Origin: CBDDKU01 sp965230375 | Lineage (GTDB): Bacteria; Bacteroidota; Bacteroidia; Flavobacteriales_D; Cryomorphaceae | Reading direction: 5' to 3' | NCBI GenBank assembly: GCA_965230375.1 | Contig: CBDDKU010000002.1 | Location: 1 to 64,000 of the forward strand | Length of the DNA stretch: 64,000 nucleotides | Part shown: positions 18,001-26,469 of the stretch, one piece after another | Layout of the letters: each line of letters starts with the position of its first letter | How positions within the stretch are numbered: the first letter of the stretch is position 1 | Translations under genes and position numbers: made by a program | Notes under the pieces: generated by a model | What the model saw: only the letters and a program-made list of their open reading frames with translations | Databases searched by the model: none | Told to the model about the DNA's origin: nothing

Positions 18001-19317
18001 AAGAACAGGGTGTCCTTTCAAAACGTTCTCCAAAATATCCCAAACAACTGGCTCTTTACGATCTACGATCTTCTTAGCCGACTTAACTGTCTTTACGATA
18101 CCACGCTCAATCATCTTACGGATGATAAACGGCTTGTAAAGCTCAGCAGCCATATCTTTTGGGAGACCACATTCGTGAAGTTTCAAGCTAGGTCCAACAA
18201 CGATAACCGAACGTGCAGAATAGTCAACACGTTTACCAAGAAGGTTTTGACGGAAACGTCCTTGCTTACCTTTCAAGCTATCTGAAAGCGACTTCAATGG
18301 TCTGTTAGACTCAGTCTTAACGGCACTCGACTTTCGCGAGTTATCGAATAATGAGTCAACAGCTTCCTGAAGCATACGCTTCTCATTTCTCAAGATTACT
18401 TCTGGTGCCTTGATCTCAATCAATCGCTTCAAGCGGTTGTTTCTGATGATCACACGACGGTACAGGTCATTGAGGTCAGAAGTTGCAAATCGTCCACCAT
18501 CCAATGGAACGAGTGGGCGCAATTCTGGTGGAATAACCGGAACAACCTTGATCACCATCCACTCAGGGCGGTTTACAATACGAGAGTTCGCATCGCGAAG
18601 TGCTTCAACAACCTGAAGACGCTTAAGCGCTTCATTTTTACGTTGCTGAGAAGTCTCCGTATTGGCTTTGTGACGCAGGTCATAAGACAATTCATCCAAG
18701 TTAGTCGTCTTGAGAAGATCGTGAAGTGCATCAGCACCCATCTTCGCTACGAATTTGTTTGGATCTGTATCATCTAAGTACTGATTGTCTTTTGGAAGAG
18801 TTTCTAGAATGTCGATGTATTCCTCTTCAGTCAAGAAATCCATGCGCTCTAGTTGCTCTCCTTCAGCATTTACAGCTCCACCTGGGTTAATAACAACGTA
18901 TCGCTCGTAGTAAATGATCTGGTCGAGCTTCTTCGTTGGAAGACCCAAGAGATATCCAATCTTATTTGGAAGTGACTTGAAGTACCAAATGTGAGCAACA
19001 GGAACTACCAAAGAAATGTGTCCCATACGCTCACGACGTACTTTCTTTTCAGTTACCTCTACACCACATCGGTCACACACGATCCCTTTATAACGGATAC
19101 GCTTGTATTTACCACAGTGGCACTCATAATCCTTCACAGGTCCGAAGATTCGCTCACAGAACAAACCATCGCGCTCTGGCTTATAAGTACGGTAATTGAT
19201 TGTTTCAGGCTTAAGTACTTCACCGTAGCTACGCTCTAGAATTTGCTCTGGAGACGAGAGACTAATCGTGATACTGCTGAAATTCGAGTTTACTTTATTG
19301 TCCTTTTTTAAGGCCAT
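15004..19317 (-). CDS. rpoC: RNA polymerase beta' subunit
   Basis: Catalytic largest subunit of RNA polymerase, 1437 residues, full length. The active-site motif NADFDGDQ that binds catalytic magnesium is at 475-482. The N-terminal zinc-binding cysteines are seen in CHCGKYKRIRYKGIVCDRCG, and the second zinc site in CGTLRG and CEEKQGVCAKCYGRN. The bridge-helix region (GARGSKEQIRQLSGMRG) and trigger-loop region (GTQLTLRTFHVGG) are intact. It follows rpoB by 44 bases and forms the end of the ribosomal protein/RNA polymerase run. The tail is acidic (EVQEAEQEAEVK). Nothing unusual was seen for Bacteroidota. Confidence 0.98.
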   Translation of the reverse strand: MALKKDNKVNSNFSSITISLSSPEQILERSYGEVLKPETINYRTYKPERDGLFCERIFGPVKDYECHCGKYKRIRYKGIVCDRCGVEVTEKKVRRERMGHISLVVPVAHIWYFKSLPNKIGYLLGLPTKKLDQIIYYERYVVINPGGAVNAEGEQLERMDFLTEEEYIDILETLPKDNQYLDDTDPNKFVAKMGADALHDLLKTTNLDELSYDLRHKANTETSQQRKNEALKRLQVVEALRDANSRIVNRPEWMVIKVVPVIPPELRPLVPLDGGRFATSDLNDLYRRVIIRNNRLKRLIEIKAPEVILRNEKRMLQEAVDSLFDNSRKSSAVKTESNRPLKSLSDSLKGKQGRFRQNLLGKRVDYSARSVIVVGPSLKLHECGLPKDMAAELYKPFIIRKMIERGIVKTVKSAKKIVDRKEPVVWDILENVLKGHPVLLNRAPTLHRLGIQAFQPKLIEGKAIQLHPLVCTAFNADFDGDQMAVHLPLGNAAILEAQLLMLASHNILNPANGAPIAVPSQDMVLGLYYITKGRKSDKDHVVKGEGKVFYSAEEVEIAYNEGGLALHAHIKYRFQKEDGTTELIDTTAGRVLFNKLVPKEVGYINEVLTKKALREIIGDVIKVVGMAGAAKFLDDIKELGYYMAFKGGLSFNLNDVIIPAEKDVLVDKAVSEVNAVMDNYGMGLITNNERYNQIIDIWTHTNSKLTNILMDKLKNDNQGFNSIYMMFDSGARGSKEQIRQLSGMRGLMAKPQKSGATGGQDIIENPILSNFKEGLSILEYFISTHGARKGLADTALKTADAGYLTRRLVDVAQDVVIRGEDCGTLRGLVATALKKNEDIVEGLFERILGRTSVHDIYHPESDDLIVSSGDEITEDIAKQIEAAGIEEVEIRSVLTCEEKQGVCAKCYGRNLASGRMVEKGEAVGVIAAQSIGEPGTQLTLRTFHVGGTASNIADESEIRAKADGLLEIDELRTVEQVGEDGEKKTIVVGRSGELKLTDAKTGVVIATNNIPYGSEIFVQSGKKLKKGDLICRWDPYNAVIITEGAGTIAYENFEDGVTYREEVDEQTGYREKVITERRDKKKNPTILIVDKKTKETIRTYNLPVGAHVSVDEGQEVVAGKVVAKIPRVAGKSGDITGGLPRVTELFEARNPSNPAVVSEIDGIVSYGKIKRGNREIIVESKTGETKKYLVSLSKHILVQENDFVRAGQTLSDGAITPSDILAIEGPTKVQEYLVNEVQEVYRLQGVKINDKHFEIIVRQMMRKVEIEDPGDTRFLEKQSVEKLDFMEENDNIYGMKVVVEAGDSPNLKAGQIVSARKLRDENSQLRRKDQQLVEARDAIAATSRPLLQGITRASLQTKSFISAASFQETTKVLNEAAVSGKQDGLQGLKENVIVGHLIPAGTGLRGFEKIVVGSKEEYEKLTGAAEVQEAEQEAEVK

Positions 19318-19361
19318 TCGTATAGTCCTTTAAAGTTGATAATACGCCTATTTAGCGCTCA

Positions 19362-22300
19362 TTAATCGAGCGAAACATTTAGTCCGAGACCACCTAATTC
19401 GTGTAGGAGTACGTTGAAAGATTCAGGGATACCTGGCTCAGGCATCGCTTCACCTTTTACAATCGCTTCGTACGCTTTGGCACGACCTACAACATCATCA
19501 GATTTAACAGTCAGAACTTCTCTTAGAATATTTGATGCACCGAACGCTTCGAGTGCCCAAACTTCCATCTCTCCAAAACGCTGACCTCCAAACTGGGCTT
19601 TACCACCAAGAGGCTGTTGCGTAATAAGTGAGTATGGTCCGATAGATCTGGCGTGCATTTTGTCGTCAACCATGTGAGCGAGTTTCAGCATGTAGATTAC
19701 ACCTACTGTTGCTGGCTGGTCGAAGTGCTCTCCGGTACCACCATCTCGCAAGGTTGTTACTCCATATCTAGGTACTCCTGCTTCGTCGGTGTATTTATTG
19801 ATATCATCAATAGACGCACCATCGAAAATAGGAGTGGCAAATTTCAATCCTAACTTAAGACCTGCCCAACCTAGTACAGTTTCATAAATCTGTCCAAGGT
19901 TCATACGAGAAGGTACCCCAAGTGGGTTGAGTACAATATCTACTGGTGTTCCGTCATCAAGATACGGCATATCTTCCTTACGAACGATACGCGCTACGAT
20001 ACCTTTGTTTCCGTGACGACCCGCCATCTTATCTCCTACTTTCAGCTTACGTTTCTTAGCGATGTAAACTTTAGCAAGTTTCAAGATTCCTGATGGTAGC
20101 TCATCACCGATAGTGATTTGGAACTTCTTACGCTTGTGAAGACCCGCGATGTCGTTGTACTTGATGTTGTAGTTGTGAATCAACTTCTTGATCAAGCTGT
20201 TGATGTGATCATCAGTAGTCCAACGGCTTGGGTTTACGATGCTGTAATCAATTGCTAGAAGTGCTTTCTGAGTAAACTTAACGCCTTTCTTAATCAACTC
20301 TTCTTTGAAGTTGTTGAATACACCTTGCGAAGTTTTACCGCTTACAAGCTTCGCCAATTTTTCAATCAGCTTCGACTTCAATTCTGCTGCTTCCTTATCA
20401 AACTCCTTATCTAGTTCTTCTACTACCGCTTTCTCAGCAGAGCGAGACTTAGAAGTTTTAACAGCTTTAGCAAATAGCTTTTTGTCGATTACAACACCAC
20501 GTAGTGAAGGAGACGCTTTAAGCGACGCATCTTTTACATCACCTGCCTTATCACCAAAGATCGCTCTAAGAAGCTTCTCTTCTGGTGAAGGATCAGTTTC
20601 ACCTTTTGGTGTGATCTTACCGATGAGGATATCCCCTTCTTTAATCTCAGCACCTACTCGGATCATTCCATTGTCGTCAAGATCCTTCGTGGCTTCTTCA
20701 CTAACGTTTGGAATATCTGGTGTAAGTTCTTCCTGACCACGCTTCGTATCACGCACTTCAAGAATGTACTCATCGATGTGAATAGACGTGAAGATGTCTT
20801 CACTAACTACTTCTTCGGAAATCACAATTGCATCCTCGAAGTTGTATCCTTTCCAAGGCATGAAGGCTACTTTCAAGTTACGTCCAATGGCCAATTCACC
20901 ATTTTCCGTTGCGTATCCTTCACTAAGTACTTGTCCTTTAGTAACGCGATCGCCCTTGGCTACAATTGGACGAAGGCTCATGGAAGTACCTTGGTTTGTT
21001 TTCTGGAATTTAATCAGGTTGTACTCTTTTGAGTCACCGCGGAAACTTACCAGCTTCTCTTCTTCGGTTCGCTGATAGTTGATCACGATTTTCTTCGCAT
21101 CAACGTATTCAACGATACCATCACCTTCAGCCGTAATAAGTACACGTGAATCTCTTGCTACTAGTGGCTCAAGACCTGTACCTACGATAGGTGCTTGCGG
21201 ACGCAATAGTGGAACAGCCTGACGCATCATGTTAGATCCCATCAATGCACGGTTGGCATCATCGTGCTCCAAGAATGGAATAAGAGATGCGGCAATCGAT
21301 GCGATCTGGTTTGGTGCTACGTCGATAAGGTCGATCTCACCTGGCTCTACAACCGGGAAGTCTCCTTCTTTTCTCGCCTTAACACGCTCCGTTTCGAAGT
21401 TTCCAGCTTTACCAACTTGTGCGTTGGCTTGAGCGATCATCTTCTCATCTTCTTCCTCAGCACTCAAGAAAAGTGGTTGCTCTTTCAAGTTTACCTTTCC
21501 GTCGCTTACCGTGCGGTAAGGAGTTTCGATAAACCCAAGTCGGTTAATTTTAGCAAATACACAAAGCGAAGAGATCAAACCAATGTTTGGCCCTTCAGGA
21601 GTCTCAATAGTACAAAGACGACCGTAGTGTGTATAGTGAACGTCACGAACTTCGAATCCGGCACGCTCTCTCGAGAGACCACCTGGCCCAAGTGCAGACA
21701 TACGACGTTTGTGCGTCACCTCTGCAAGAGGGTTGGTTTGGTCCATGAACTGCGAAAGCTGGTTGGTACCAAAGAATGAGTTGATCACAGAAGAAAGAGT
21801 CTTCGCATTGATCAAGTCAGTCGGTGTAAATACCTCGTTGTCACGAACGTTCATACGCTCGCGAATAGTACGTGCCATACGAGCAAGACCAACACCAAAT
21901 TGGTTGTGGAGCTGCTCTCCAACTGTTCTAACACGACGGTTACTCAAGTGGTCAATATCATCAACATCCGTATTCGAGTTGATCAAGTCGATCAAATACT
22001 TGATAATTTGAATGATATCTTCTCGAGTCAATGTACGCTCTTCATAACTCGTGTCGAGTCCTAGCTTCTTGTTGATACGAAAACGTCCAACTTCACCTAG
22101 GTCATATCTCGTTTCAGAGAAAAAGAGTTTATCAATTACGCCACGTGCCGTTTCCATATCTGGTGGCTCCGCATTACGCAATTGACGGTAAATATGCTCA
22201 ACAGCTTCTTTCTCAGAGTTCGATGTATCCTTCTGAAGCGTGTTGTAGATAATTGAGAAGTCAGCGTTATTTGCATCCTCTTTGTGAAGGATAACAGTTT

Positions 22301-23177
22301 TAGCTCCAGATTCAAGGATCAGACTAAGGTGCTCTTCTTCAATGATTGTTTCTCGATCGATTATAACTTCGTTACGCTCGATAGAAACAACTTCTCCAGT
22401 ATCTTCATCTACGAAGTCTTCGATCCAGCTCTTAAGAACCCTTGCAGCAAGCTTACGTCCAAGAAGCTTCTTCGCTCCTGTTTTGGTCACCTTCACTTCA
22501 TCAGCAAGGTCGAAGATTTCGAGAATATCTTTATCACTTTCGTAACCAATTGCTCTCAGGAGCGTGGTTACAGGAAGCTTTTTCTTACGGTCGATGTAAG
22601 CGTACATCACAGCGTTGATGTCCGTCGCAAATTCGATCCAAGATCCTTTGAATGGGATAACTCTTGCCGAGTAGAGCTTCGTACCGTTAGCGTGGCGGCT
22701 CTGACCGAAGAATACTCCTGGTGAACGGTGAAGCTGCGAAACGATAACGCGCTCTGCTCCATTCACAACAAAAGACCCCTGTGGAGTCATATATGGAATT
22801 GTACCCAAGTATACATCCTGAACGATCGTTTCGAAGTCTTCGTGTTCAGGGTCGGTACAGTAAAGTTTGAGTTTGGCTTTGAGTGGAACTGCATAAGTTA
22901 GTCCGCGCTCAACGCATTCTTGCATACTGTATCGAGGGGGATCGATAAAGTAGTCGAGAAACTCAAGAACGAACTGATTACGTGTGTCAGTAATCGGAAA
23001 GTTCTCGCTAAATACTTTGTAAAGACCTTCGTGCTCTCGGTCTTCTGGATTTGTTTCAAGTTGGAAAAATTCTCGAAACGATTTCAATTGAACTTCTAGA
23101 AAATCTGGATAGTCAATAAGGTGACGACTAGAAGCGAAATTAATGCGTTCGCTTTTTGTATTCGTAAGTGTAGCCAA
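19362..23177 (-). CDS. rpoB: RNA polymerase beta subunit
   Basis: Second largest subunit of RNA polymerase, 1271 residues, full length. The rifampicin pocket reads QLSQFMDQTNPLAEVTHKRR then MSALGPGG: the Asp, His and Ser positions linked to resistance in other bacteria have the sensitive-type residues. Other conserved blocks include the ETPEGPNIGL motif and, near the C-terminus, KLGLKFATPIFDGA and GGKAQFGGQRFGEMEVWALE. It is preceded by rplL and an intergenic hairpin that probably attenuates transcription, giving lower levels than the ribosomal proteins. rpoC follows after 44 bases. Confidence 0.98.
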   Translation of the reverse strand: MATLTNTKSERINFASSRHLIDYPDFLEVQLKSFREFFQLETNPEDREHEGLYKVFSENFPITDTRNQFVLEFLDYFIDPPRYSMQECVERGLTYAVPLKAKLKLYCTDPEHEDFETIVQDVYLGTIPYMTPQGSFVVNGAERVIVSQLHRSPGVFFGQSRHANGTKLYSARVIPFKGSWIEFATDINAVMYAYIDRKKKLPVTTLLRAIGYESDKDILEIFDLADEVKVTKTGAKKLLGRKLAARVLKSWIEDFVDEDTGEVVSIERNEVIIDRETIIEEEHLSLILESGAKTVILHKEDANNADFSIIYNTLQKDTSNSEKEAVEHIYRQLRNAEPPDMETARGVIDKLFFSETRYDLGEVGRFRINKKLGLDTSYEERTLTREDIIQIIKYLIDLINSNTDVDDIDHLSNRRVRTVGEQLHNQFGVGLARMARTIRERMNVRDNEVFTPTDLINAKTLSSVINSFFGTNQLSQFMDQTNPLAEVTHKRRMSALGPGGLSRERAGFEVRDVHYTHYGRLCTIETPEGPNIGLISSLCVFAKINRLGFIETPYRTVSDGKVNLKEQPLFLSAEEEDEKMIAQANAQVGKAGNFETERVKARKEGDFPVVEPGEIDLIDVAPNQIASIAASLIPFLEHDDANRALMGSNMMRQAVPLLRPQAPIVGTGLEPLVARDSRVLITAEGDGIVEYVDAKKIVINYQRTEEEKLVSFRGDSKEYNLIKFQKTNQGTSMSLRPIVAKGDRVTKGQVLSEGYATENGELAIGRNLKVAFMPWKGYNFEDAIVISEEVVSEDIFTSIHIDEYILEVRDTKRGQEELTPDIPNVSEEATKDLDDNGMIRVGAEIKEGDILIGKITPKGETDPSPEEKLLRAIFGDKAGDVKDASLKASPSLRGVVIDKKLFAKAVKTSKSRSAEKAVVEELDKEFDKEAAELKSKLIEKLAKLVSGKTSQGVFNNFKEELIKKGVKFTQKALLAIDYSIVNPSRWTTDDHINSLIKKLIHNYNIKYNDIAGLHKRKKFQITIGDELPSGILKLAKVYIAKKRKLKVGDKMAGRHGNKGIVARIVRKEDMPYLDDGTPVDIVLNPLGVPSRMNLGQIYETVLGWAGLKLGLKFATPIFDGASIDDINKYTDEAGVPRYGVTTLRDGGTGEHFDQPATVGVIYMLKLAHMVDDKMHARSIGPYSLITQQPLGGKAQFGGQRFGEMEVWALEAFGASNILREVLTVKSDDVVGRAKAYEAIVKGEAMPEPGIPESFNVLLHELGGLGLNVSLD

Positions 23178-23229
23178 AATTGTCGAATTTGGAGATTAAG
23201 GAAGAACGCTGAGTTGCGAAGTAAAACGC

Positions 23230-23276
23230 AAAAAGGGTCTAGGTTGCCCCGAACTGCTTCGGGGCACCCTAAACCT
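23230..23276 (-). terminator. rplL-rpoB attenuator hairpin
   Basis: Read on the minus strand, a long imperfect stem with a perfect GC-rich core of nine pairs (GCCCCGAA arm) and a 4-nt loop is followed by five T. It lies between rplL and rpoB. A partial terminator at this point is established in E. coli, where it lowers rpoBC expression relative to L10/L12; the same role here is inference. Confidence 0.7.
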
Positions 23277-23306
23277 TAACAATAACTATATAAGAATGTT
23301 GGATTC

Positions 23307-23684
23307 TTACTTAAGTTCAACTTCAGCACCAGCTTCTTCAAGTTGTGTTTTAAGAGCTTCAGCTTCGTCTTTAGCAACTCCTTCCTTAACTGGGGCTGGA
23401 GCACTGTCAACAACTGCTTTTGCTTCTTTTAGACCAAGACCTGTTAGCTCTTTTACAAGCTTAACAACTCCTAGTTTTGATCCACCTGCTGCTTTCAAGA
23501 TTACGTCGAATGAAGTTTGTTCTTCAGCACCACCTTCAGCACCACCACCGGCACCTGGAGCTACTGCAACAGCTGCTGCAGCTGGTTCAATACCATGCTC
23601 TTCTTTAAGGTATTCTGCTAATTCATTTACTTCTTTAACTGTAAGGCCTACTAGTTGATCGCCTAGCGCTTTAACGTCTGCCAT
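23307..23684 (-). CDS. rplL: Ribosomal protein L7/L12
   Basis: 125 residues, normal length. The N-terminal dimerisation helix region (VKALGDQLVGLTVKEVNEL) leads to an Ala/Gly-rich hinge around 35-55 and the C-terminal domain for elongation-factor binding, with the conserved KTxFDV-like stretch (EEQTSFDVILKAAGG) and GLGLKEAKAVVD. Forms the ribosome stalk with L10. It lies 46 bases after rplJ in the same transcript. Confidence 0.97.
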   Translation of the reverse strand: MADVKALGDQLVGLTVKEVNELAEYLKEEHGIEPAAAAVAVAPGAGGGAEGGAEEQTSFDVILKAAGGSKLGVVKLVKELTGLGLKEAKAVVDSAPAPVKEGVAKDEAEALKTQLEEAGAEVELK

Positions 23685-23730
23685 TTTTATTTGATTTTAA
23701 GTTCTAAATTCTAATTGATTGTAAAATATA

Positions 23731-24252
23731 TTATTCGCGTTCTGAAAGGGCTTTAACAAGACCTGAAACAGTATGACCACCCGATTGAAGGGCACCCAAT
23801 ACATTCTTAACAGGCGATTGCAATAGCGTGATAACTTCTCCGATAAGTTCTTCGCGAGATTTAATATCGCTAAGAGTTTGAAGTTGGTCATCACCAACAA
23901 AGCACATTTCTTCAACGTACGCCGCCTTCAAAATTGGACGGTCGTGTTCTTTTCTGAATTCTTTGATAAGTTTCGCTGGAACATTACCAGTTGATGATGT
24001 CATCAACGAAGTTGGTCCTGCAAGAACTCCATACAATTCTGAAAAGTCCTTACCTTCTACCTTCTCAAAAGCTTTCTTCAACAGCGTGTTTTTCACCACT
24101 GTCATCTTCACATCACGCTTAAAGCATGAACGACGAAGATCTGAAGTAGCTTCGGCCGAAAGTGCAGAAGTATCAGCAAGGTATATTACATCATTTGCTG
24201 CAATAGTCTCGGCTAACTCATCGATCATTTGATTTTTTTCTTCTTTCGTCAT
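23731..24252 (-). CDS. rplJ: Ribosomal protein L10
   Basis: 173 residues, the normal length. The N-terminal rRNA-binding domain opens TKEEKNQMIDELAETI and contains VVKNTLLKKAFE; the C-terminal helix (SPVKNVLGALQSGGHTVSGL) anchors L7/L12 dimers. Follows rplA by 17 bases and precedes rplL, the usual order. In other bacteria L10 with L12 regulates its own leader; the 17-base gap here leaves little room for that, so any control would have to involve the rplA 3' end (inference). Confidence 0.96.
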   Translation of the reverse strand: MTKEEKNQMIDELAETIAANDVIYLADTSALSAEATSDLRRSCFKRDVKMTVVKNTLLKKAFEKVEGKDFSELYGVLAGPTSLMTSSTGNVPAKLIKEFRKEHDRPILKAAYVEEMCFVGDDQLQTLSDIKSREELIGEVITLLQSPVKNVLGALQSGGHTVSGLVKALSERE

Positions 24253-24269
24253 TTTTCGAAGTTTAACCG

Positions 24270-24962
24270 TTACGCTGAAACTGATTTTGGCTCAATAATC
24301 ACAGAAGGTGACATTGTAGCACTCATGTAGATACTTTTAATATAGGTACCCTTTGCAGCAGCAGGCTTAAGTTTGATGATCGTTTGCAAAACCTCGTTTG
24401 CATTCTCTCTCAACTTTTCTACATCAAATGATGCTTTTCCTACTGTGGCGTGGATGATCCCGTACTTATCTACTTTGAAATCAATCTTACCAGCTTTTAC
24501 ATCTTTTACAGCTTTCGCAACATCCATCGTAACTGTTCCAGTTTTTGGGTTTGGCATCAAACCACGAGGTCCAAGGATTCTTCCTAGTGCCCCAACTTTA
24601 CCCATTACGTTTGGAGTTGTGATAATAACATCAACATCGGTCCAGCCGCCTTTGATCTTGTCGATGTACTCATCCAATCCAACAAAATCAGCCCCCGCTT
24701 CAGTCGCGTCAGCTTCTTTATCTGGATTACAAAGTACCAAGACCTTAACGTCTTTTCCTGTACCATGTGGAAGAGAAACACTTCCTCTTACCATCTGGTT
24801 CGCTTTTCGTGGATCTACGCCGAGACGTACAGCCAAATCTACCGATGCATCGAATTTAGTACTAGAAATTTCTTTCACGATACCGGATGCCTCTTCGAGC
24901 GAATAAGATTTGGTCTGATCATATTTACTCAGCGCTTCTTTTTGCTTTTTCGATACTCGCAT
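24270..24962 (-). CDS. rplA: Ribosomal protein L1
   Basis: 230 residues, full length. Family blocks: KFDASVDLAVRLGVDPRKAN, the central signature region NVMGKVGALGRILGPRGLMP and the C-terminal domain I strand KGTYIKSIYMSATM. Binds 23S rRNA at the L1 stalk and moves deacylated tRNA out of the E site; in other bacteria it also represses its own operon. Starts 17 bases after rplK. Confidence 0.97.
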   Translation of the reverse strand: MRVSKKQKEALSKYDQTKSYSLEEASGIVKEISSTKFDASVDLAVRLGVDPRKANQMVRGSVSLPHGTGKDVKVLVLCNPDKEADATEAGADFVGLDEYIDKIKGGWTDVDVIITTPNVMGKVGALGRILGPRGLMPNPKTGTVTMDVAKAVKDVKAGKIDFKVDKYGIIHATVGKASFDVEKLRENANEVLQTIIKLKPAAAKGTYIKSIYMSATMSPSVIIEPKSVSA

Positions 24963-24979
24963 AACAAAAGTTTTAACCG

Positions 24980-25417
24980 TTAAAAGGGCTTTTTACCCTT
25001 TACATTTAGTCCCATACTGCGTGCTGTTCCAGCTACCATCATCATTGCAGATTCTACGGTGAAACAGTTCAAGTCAGACATTTTGTCCTCTGCGATCTCG
25101 CGAACTTGATCCCAGGTTACATTACCGACTTTTACCCTGTTTGACTCAGCAGATCCTGATTTGAGTTTAGCAGCTTCTTTTAATTGAACTGCAGCAGGTG
25201 GTGTTTTGATGATAAAGTCAAAAGACTTATCACTATACACCGTAATTACAACAGGTAAAACTTTTCCAGCTTGATCTTGTGTGCGGGCATTAAATTGCTT
25301 GCAAAAATCCATGATATTAACACCTTTAGCACCAAGTGCTGGTCCTACAGGTGGCGATGGATTAGCAGCTCCGCCTCGAATTTGAAGCTTTATAAGCCCA
25401 CTTACTTCTCTAGCCAT
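24980..25417 (-). CDS. rplK: Ribosomal protein L11
   Basis: 145 residues, normal length. The N-terminal domain has IRGGAANPSPPVGPALGAKG, the thiostrepton/EF-G region with the conserved prolines; the C-terminal rRNA-binding domain ends GTARSMGLNVKG. Part of the GTPase-associated centre. The 97-base gap after nusG is the longest gap between protein genes inside the secE-rplL stretch and might hold a leader element, but I could not identify one. Confidence 0.97.
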   Translation of the reverse strand: MAREVSGLIKLQIRGGAANPSPPVGPALGAKGVNIMDFCKQFNARTQDQAGKVLPVVITVYSDKSFDFIIKTPPAAVQLKEAAKLKSGSAESNRVKVGNVTWDQVREIAEDKMSDLNCFTVESAMMMVAGTARSMGLNVKGKKPF

Positions 25418-25514
25418 ATCAAGTTTTAAAAATTAAAGTATATAGATTCAGTTAGTCATTGGAAGCGCCCGTGCTCACAACACGGAAGTTGACAACTGGT
25501 GAATCCGTTATTTA

Positions 25515-26069
25515 TTAGCTCTCTTTCTCTACTTGCATATAACCCAATTCCAATGGTGTCTTTCTTCCGAAAATCTTAACCATTACCTTGAGTTTCTTCT
25601 TCTCTTCGTTAATCTCTTCAATGATCCCGTTAAAGTTGTTGAAAGGCCCGTCAATTACTTTAACGCTCTCTCCAACTACAAATGGGATATTCAATTCTTC
25701 TTCACTATCAGCAAGTTCATCAACCTTACCAAGAATTCTCTTCACTTCTGAAGATCTCAATGGCACGGGATCTCCTCCTTTCTCTGCCCCCAAAAATCCG
25801 ATAACGTTATTAACGTTGCGAATTAAGTGTGGCACTTCTCCTACTAGCTCCGCTTCGATCATTACGTATCCCGGGAAGAAGTTTCGCTCCTTGCTAATCT
25901 TCTTTCCGTTTCTAATTTGGAATACCTTCTCTTTCGGAATAAGAACCTGGCTCACGAAATCTTCAAGGTTATTACGCTTTATCTCAAGTTCGATAAAGTC
26001 CTTCACCTTGCTTTCTTTCCCGCTTATCGCGCGAACGACATACCACTTTTTCCCTTTGGTTTCAGCCAT
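25515..26069 (-). CDS. nusG: Transcription termination/antitermination factor NusG
   Basis: 184 residues: the N-terminal NGN domain begins KKWYVVRAISGKESKVKDFI, includes PGYVMIEAEL and the RNVNNVIGFLG block, and a C-terminal KOW domain follows (KVIDGPFNNFNGIIEEINEE). Binds RNA polymerase beta' and modulates pausing and Rho-dependent termination; also couples to ribosomal S10. Follows secE by 10 bases, the normal order. Confidence 0.97.
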   Translation of the reverse strand: MAETKGKKWYVVRAISGKESKVKDFIELEIKRNNLEDFVSQVLIPKEKVFQIRNGKKISKERNFFPGYVMIEAELVGEVPHLIRNVNNVIGFLGAEKGGDPVPLRSSEVKRILGKVDELADSEEELNIPFVVGESVKVIDGPFNNFNGIIEEINEEKKKLKVMVKIFGRKTPLELGYMQVEKES

Positions 26070-26079
26070 GAAAATAGAG

Positions 26080-26313
26080 TTATAGTCCGCTTAGCATTTC
26101 GTATACATAACCAAGGAAGCCTTTCCACCCACCTTCTGTACCTGTCATTTGAACACCAAACACGTAGTCCATTAAGAAGATGATAAGGGCAATAATTACT
26201 GAAGCAACCAATACCAATATGCTGCTACTTTGCAGTTGCTTCCAAGACGGCCAAGTCACTTTGTGAACCAGTTCGTCGTAAGACTCTTGAAATGTAGTTT
26301 TTAAGCTAGCCAC
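26080..26313 (-). CDS. secE: Preprotein translocase subunit SecE
   Basis: 77 residues with a conserved amphipathic cytoplasmic helix (SYDELVHKVTWPSWKQLQSS) followed by one membrane segment (about 30-50). Small single-span form typical outside the enterobacteria. Clamps the two halves of SecY. Lies between tRNA-Trp and nusG. Confidence 0.95.
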   Translation of the reverse strand: MASLKTTFQESYDELVHKVTWPSWKQLQSSSILVLVASVIIALIIFLMDYVFGVQMTGTEGGWKGFLGYVYEMLSGL

Positions 26314-26332
26314 TTTCTATTCTTTTTAGTTG

Positions 26333-26405
26333 CACGGGTGGTAAGATTCGAACTCACGACCTACGGTTTTGGAGACCGGCGCTCTACCAACTGAGCTACA
26401 CCCGT
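26333..26405 (-). tRNA. tRNA-Trp (CCA anticodon)
   Basis: 73 nt, with a 7-bp acceptor stem (26399-26405 with 26334-26340), a standard D arm, anticodon CCA and T arm GTTCGAAT. The discriminator base is G73, an identity element of bacterial tRNA-Trp. The 3' CCA is not encoded. It lies between tuf and secE in the same direction, so it must be cut out of the tuf-secE transcript. Confidence 0.96.
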
Positions 26406-26418
26406 ATATTGACAGGTA

Positions 26419-26448
26419 AAGGTGAACGCCAATTATGGCATTCACCTT
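26419..26448 (-). promoter_or_regulatory. Hairpin between tuf and tRNA-Trp
   Basis: An 8-bp outer stem (26419-26426 with 26441-26448) continues past a one-base mismatch into a 4-bp inner stem and 4-nt loop. No T-run follows on the minus strand, so it is not a classic terminator. It may protect the tuf 3' end or guide processing before the tRNA (inference). Confidence 0.55.
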
Positions 26449-26469
26449 CACTTGTAATTCTTATTATTC

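Noticed and set aside
15282..22724. Numerous plus-strand ORFs over rpoB and rpoC
   Set aside because: They lie entirely antisense to conserved genes and show no domain or start signal.
25418..25514. Short hairpin in the nusG-rplK gap as an L1 or L11 regulatory site
   Set aside because: Only a 5-bp stem; it does not resemble a known L1-binding mimic closely enough to claim.
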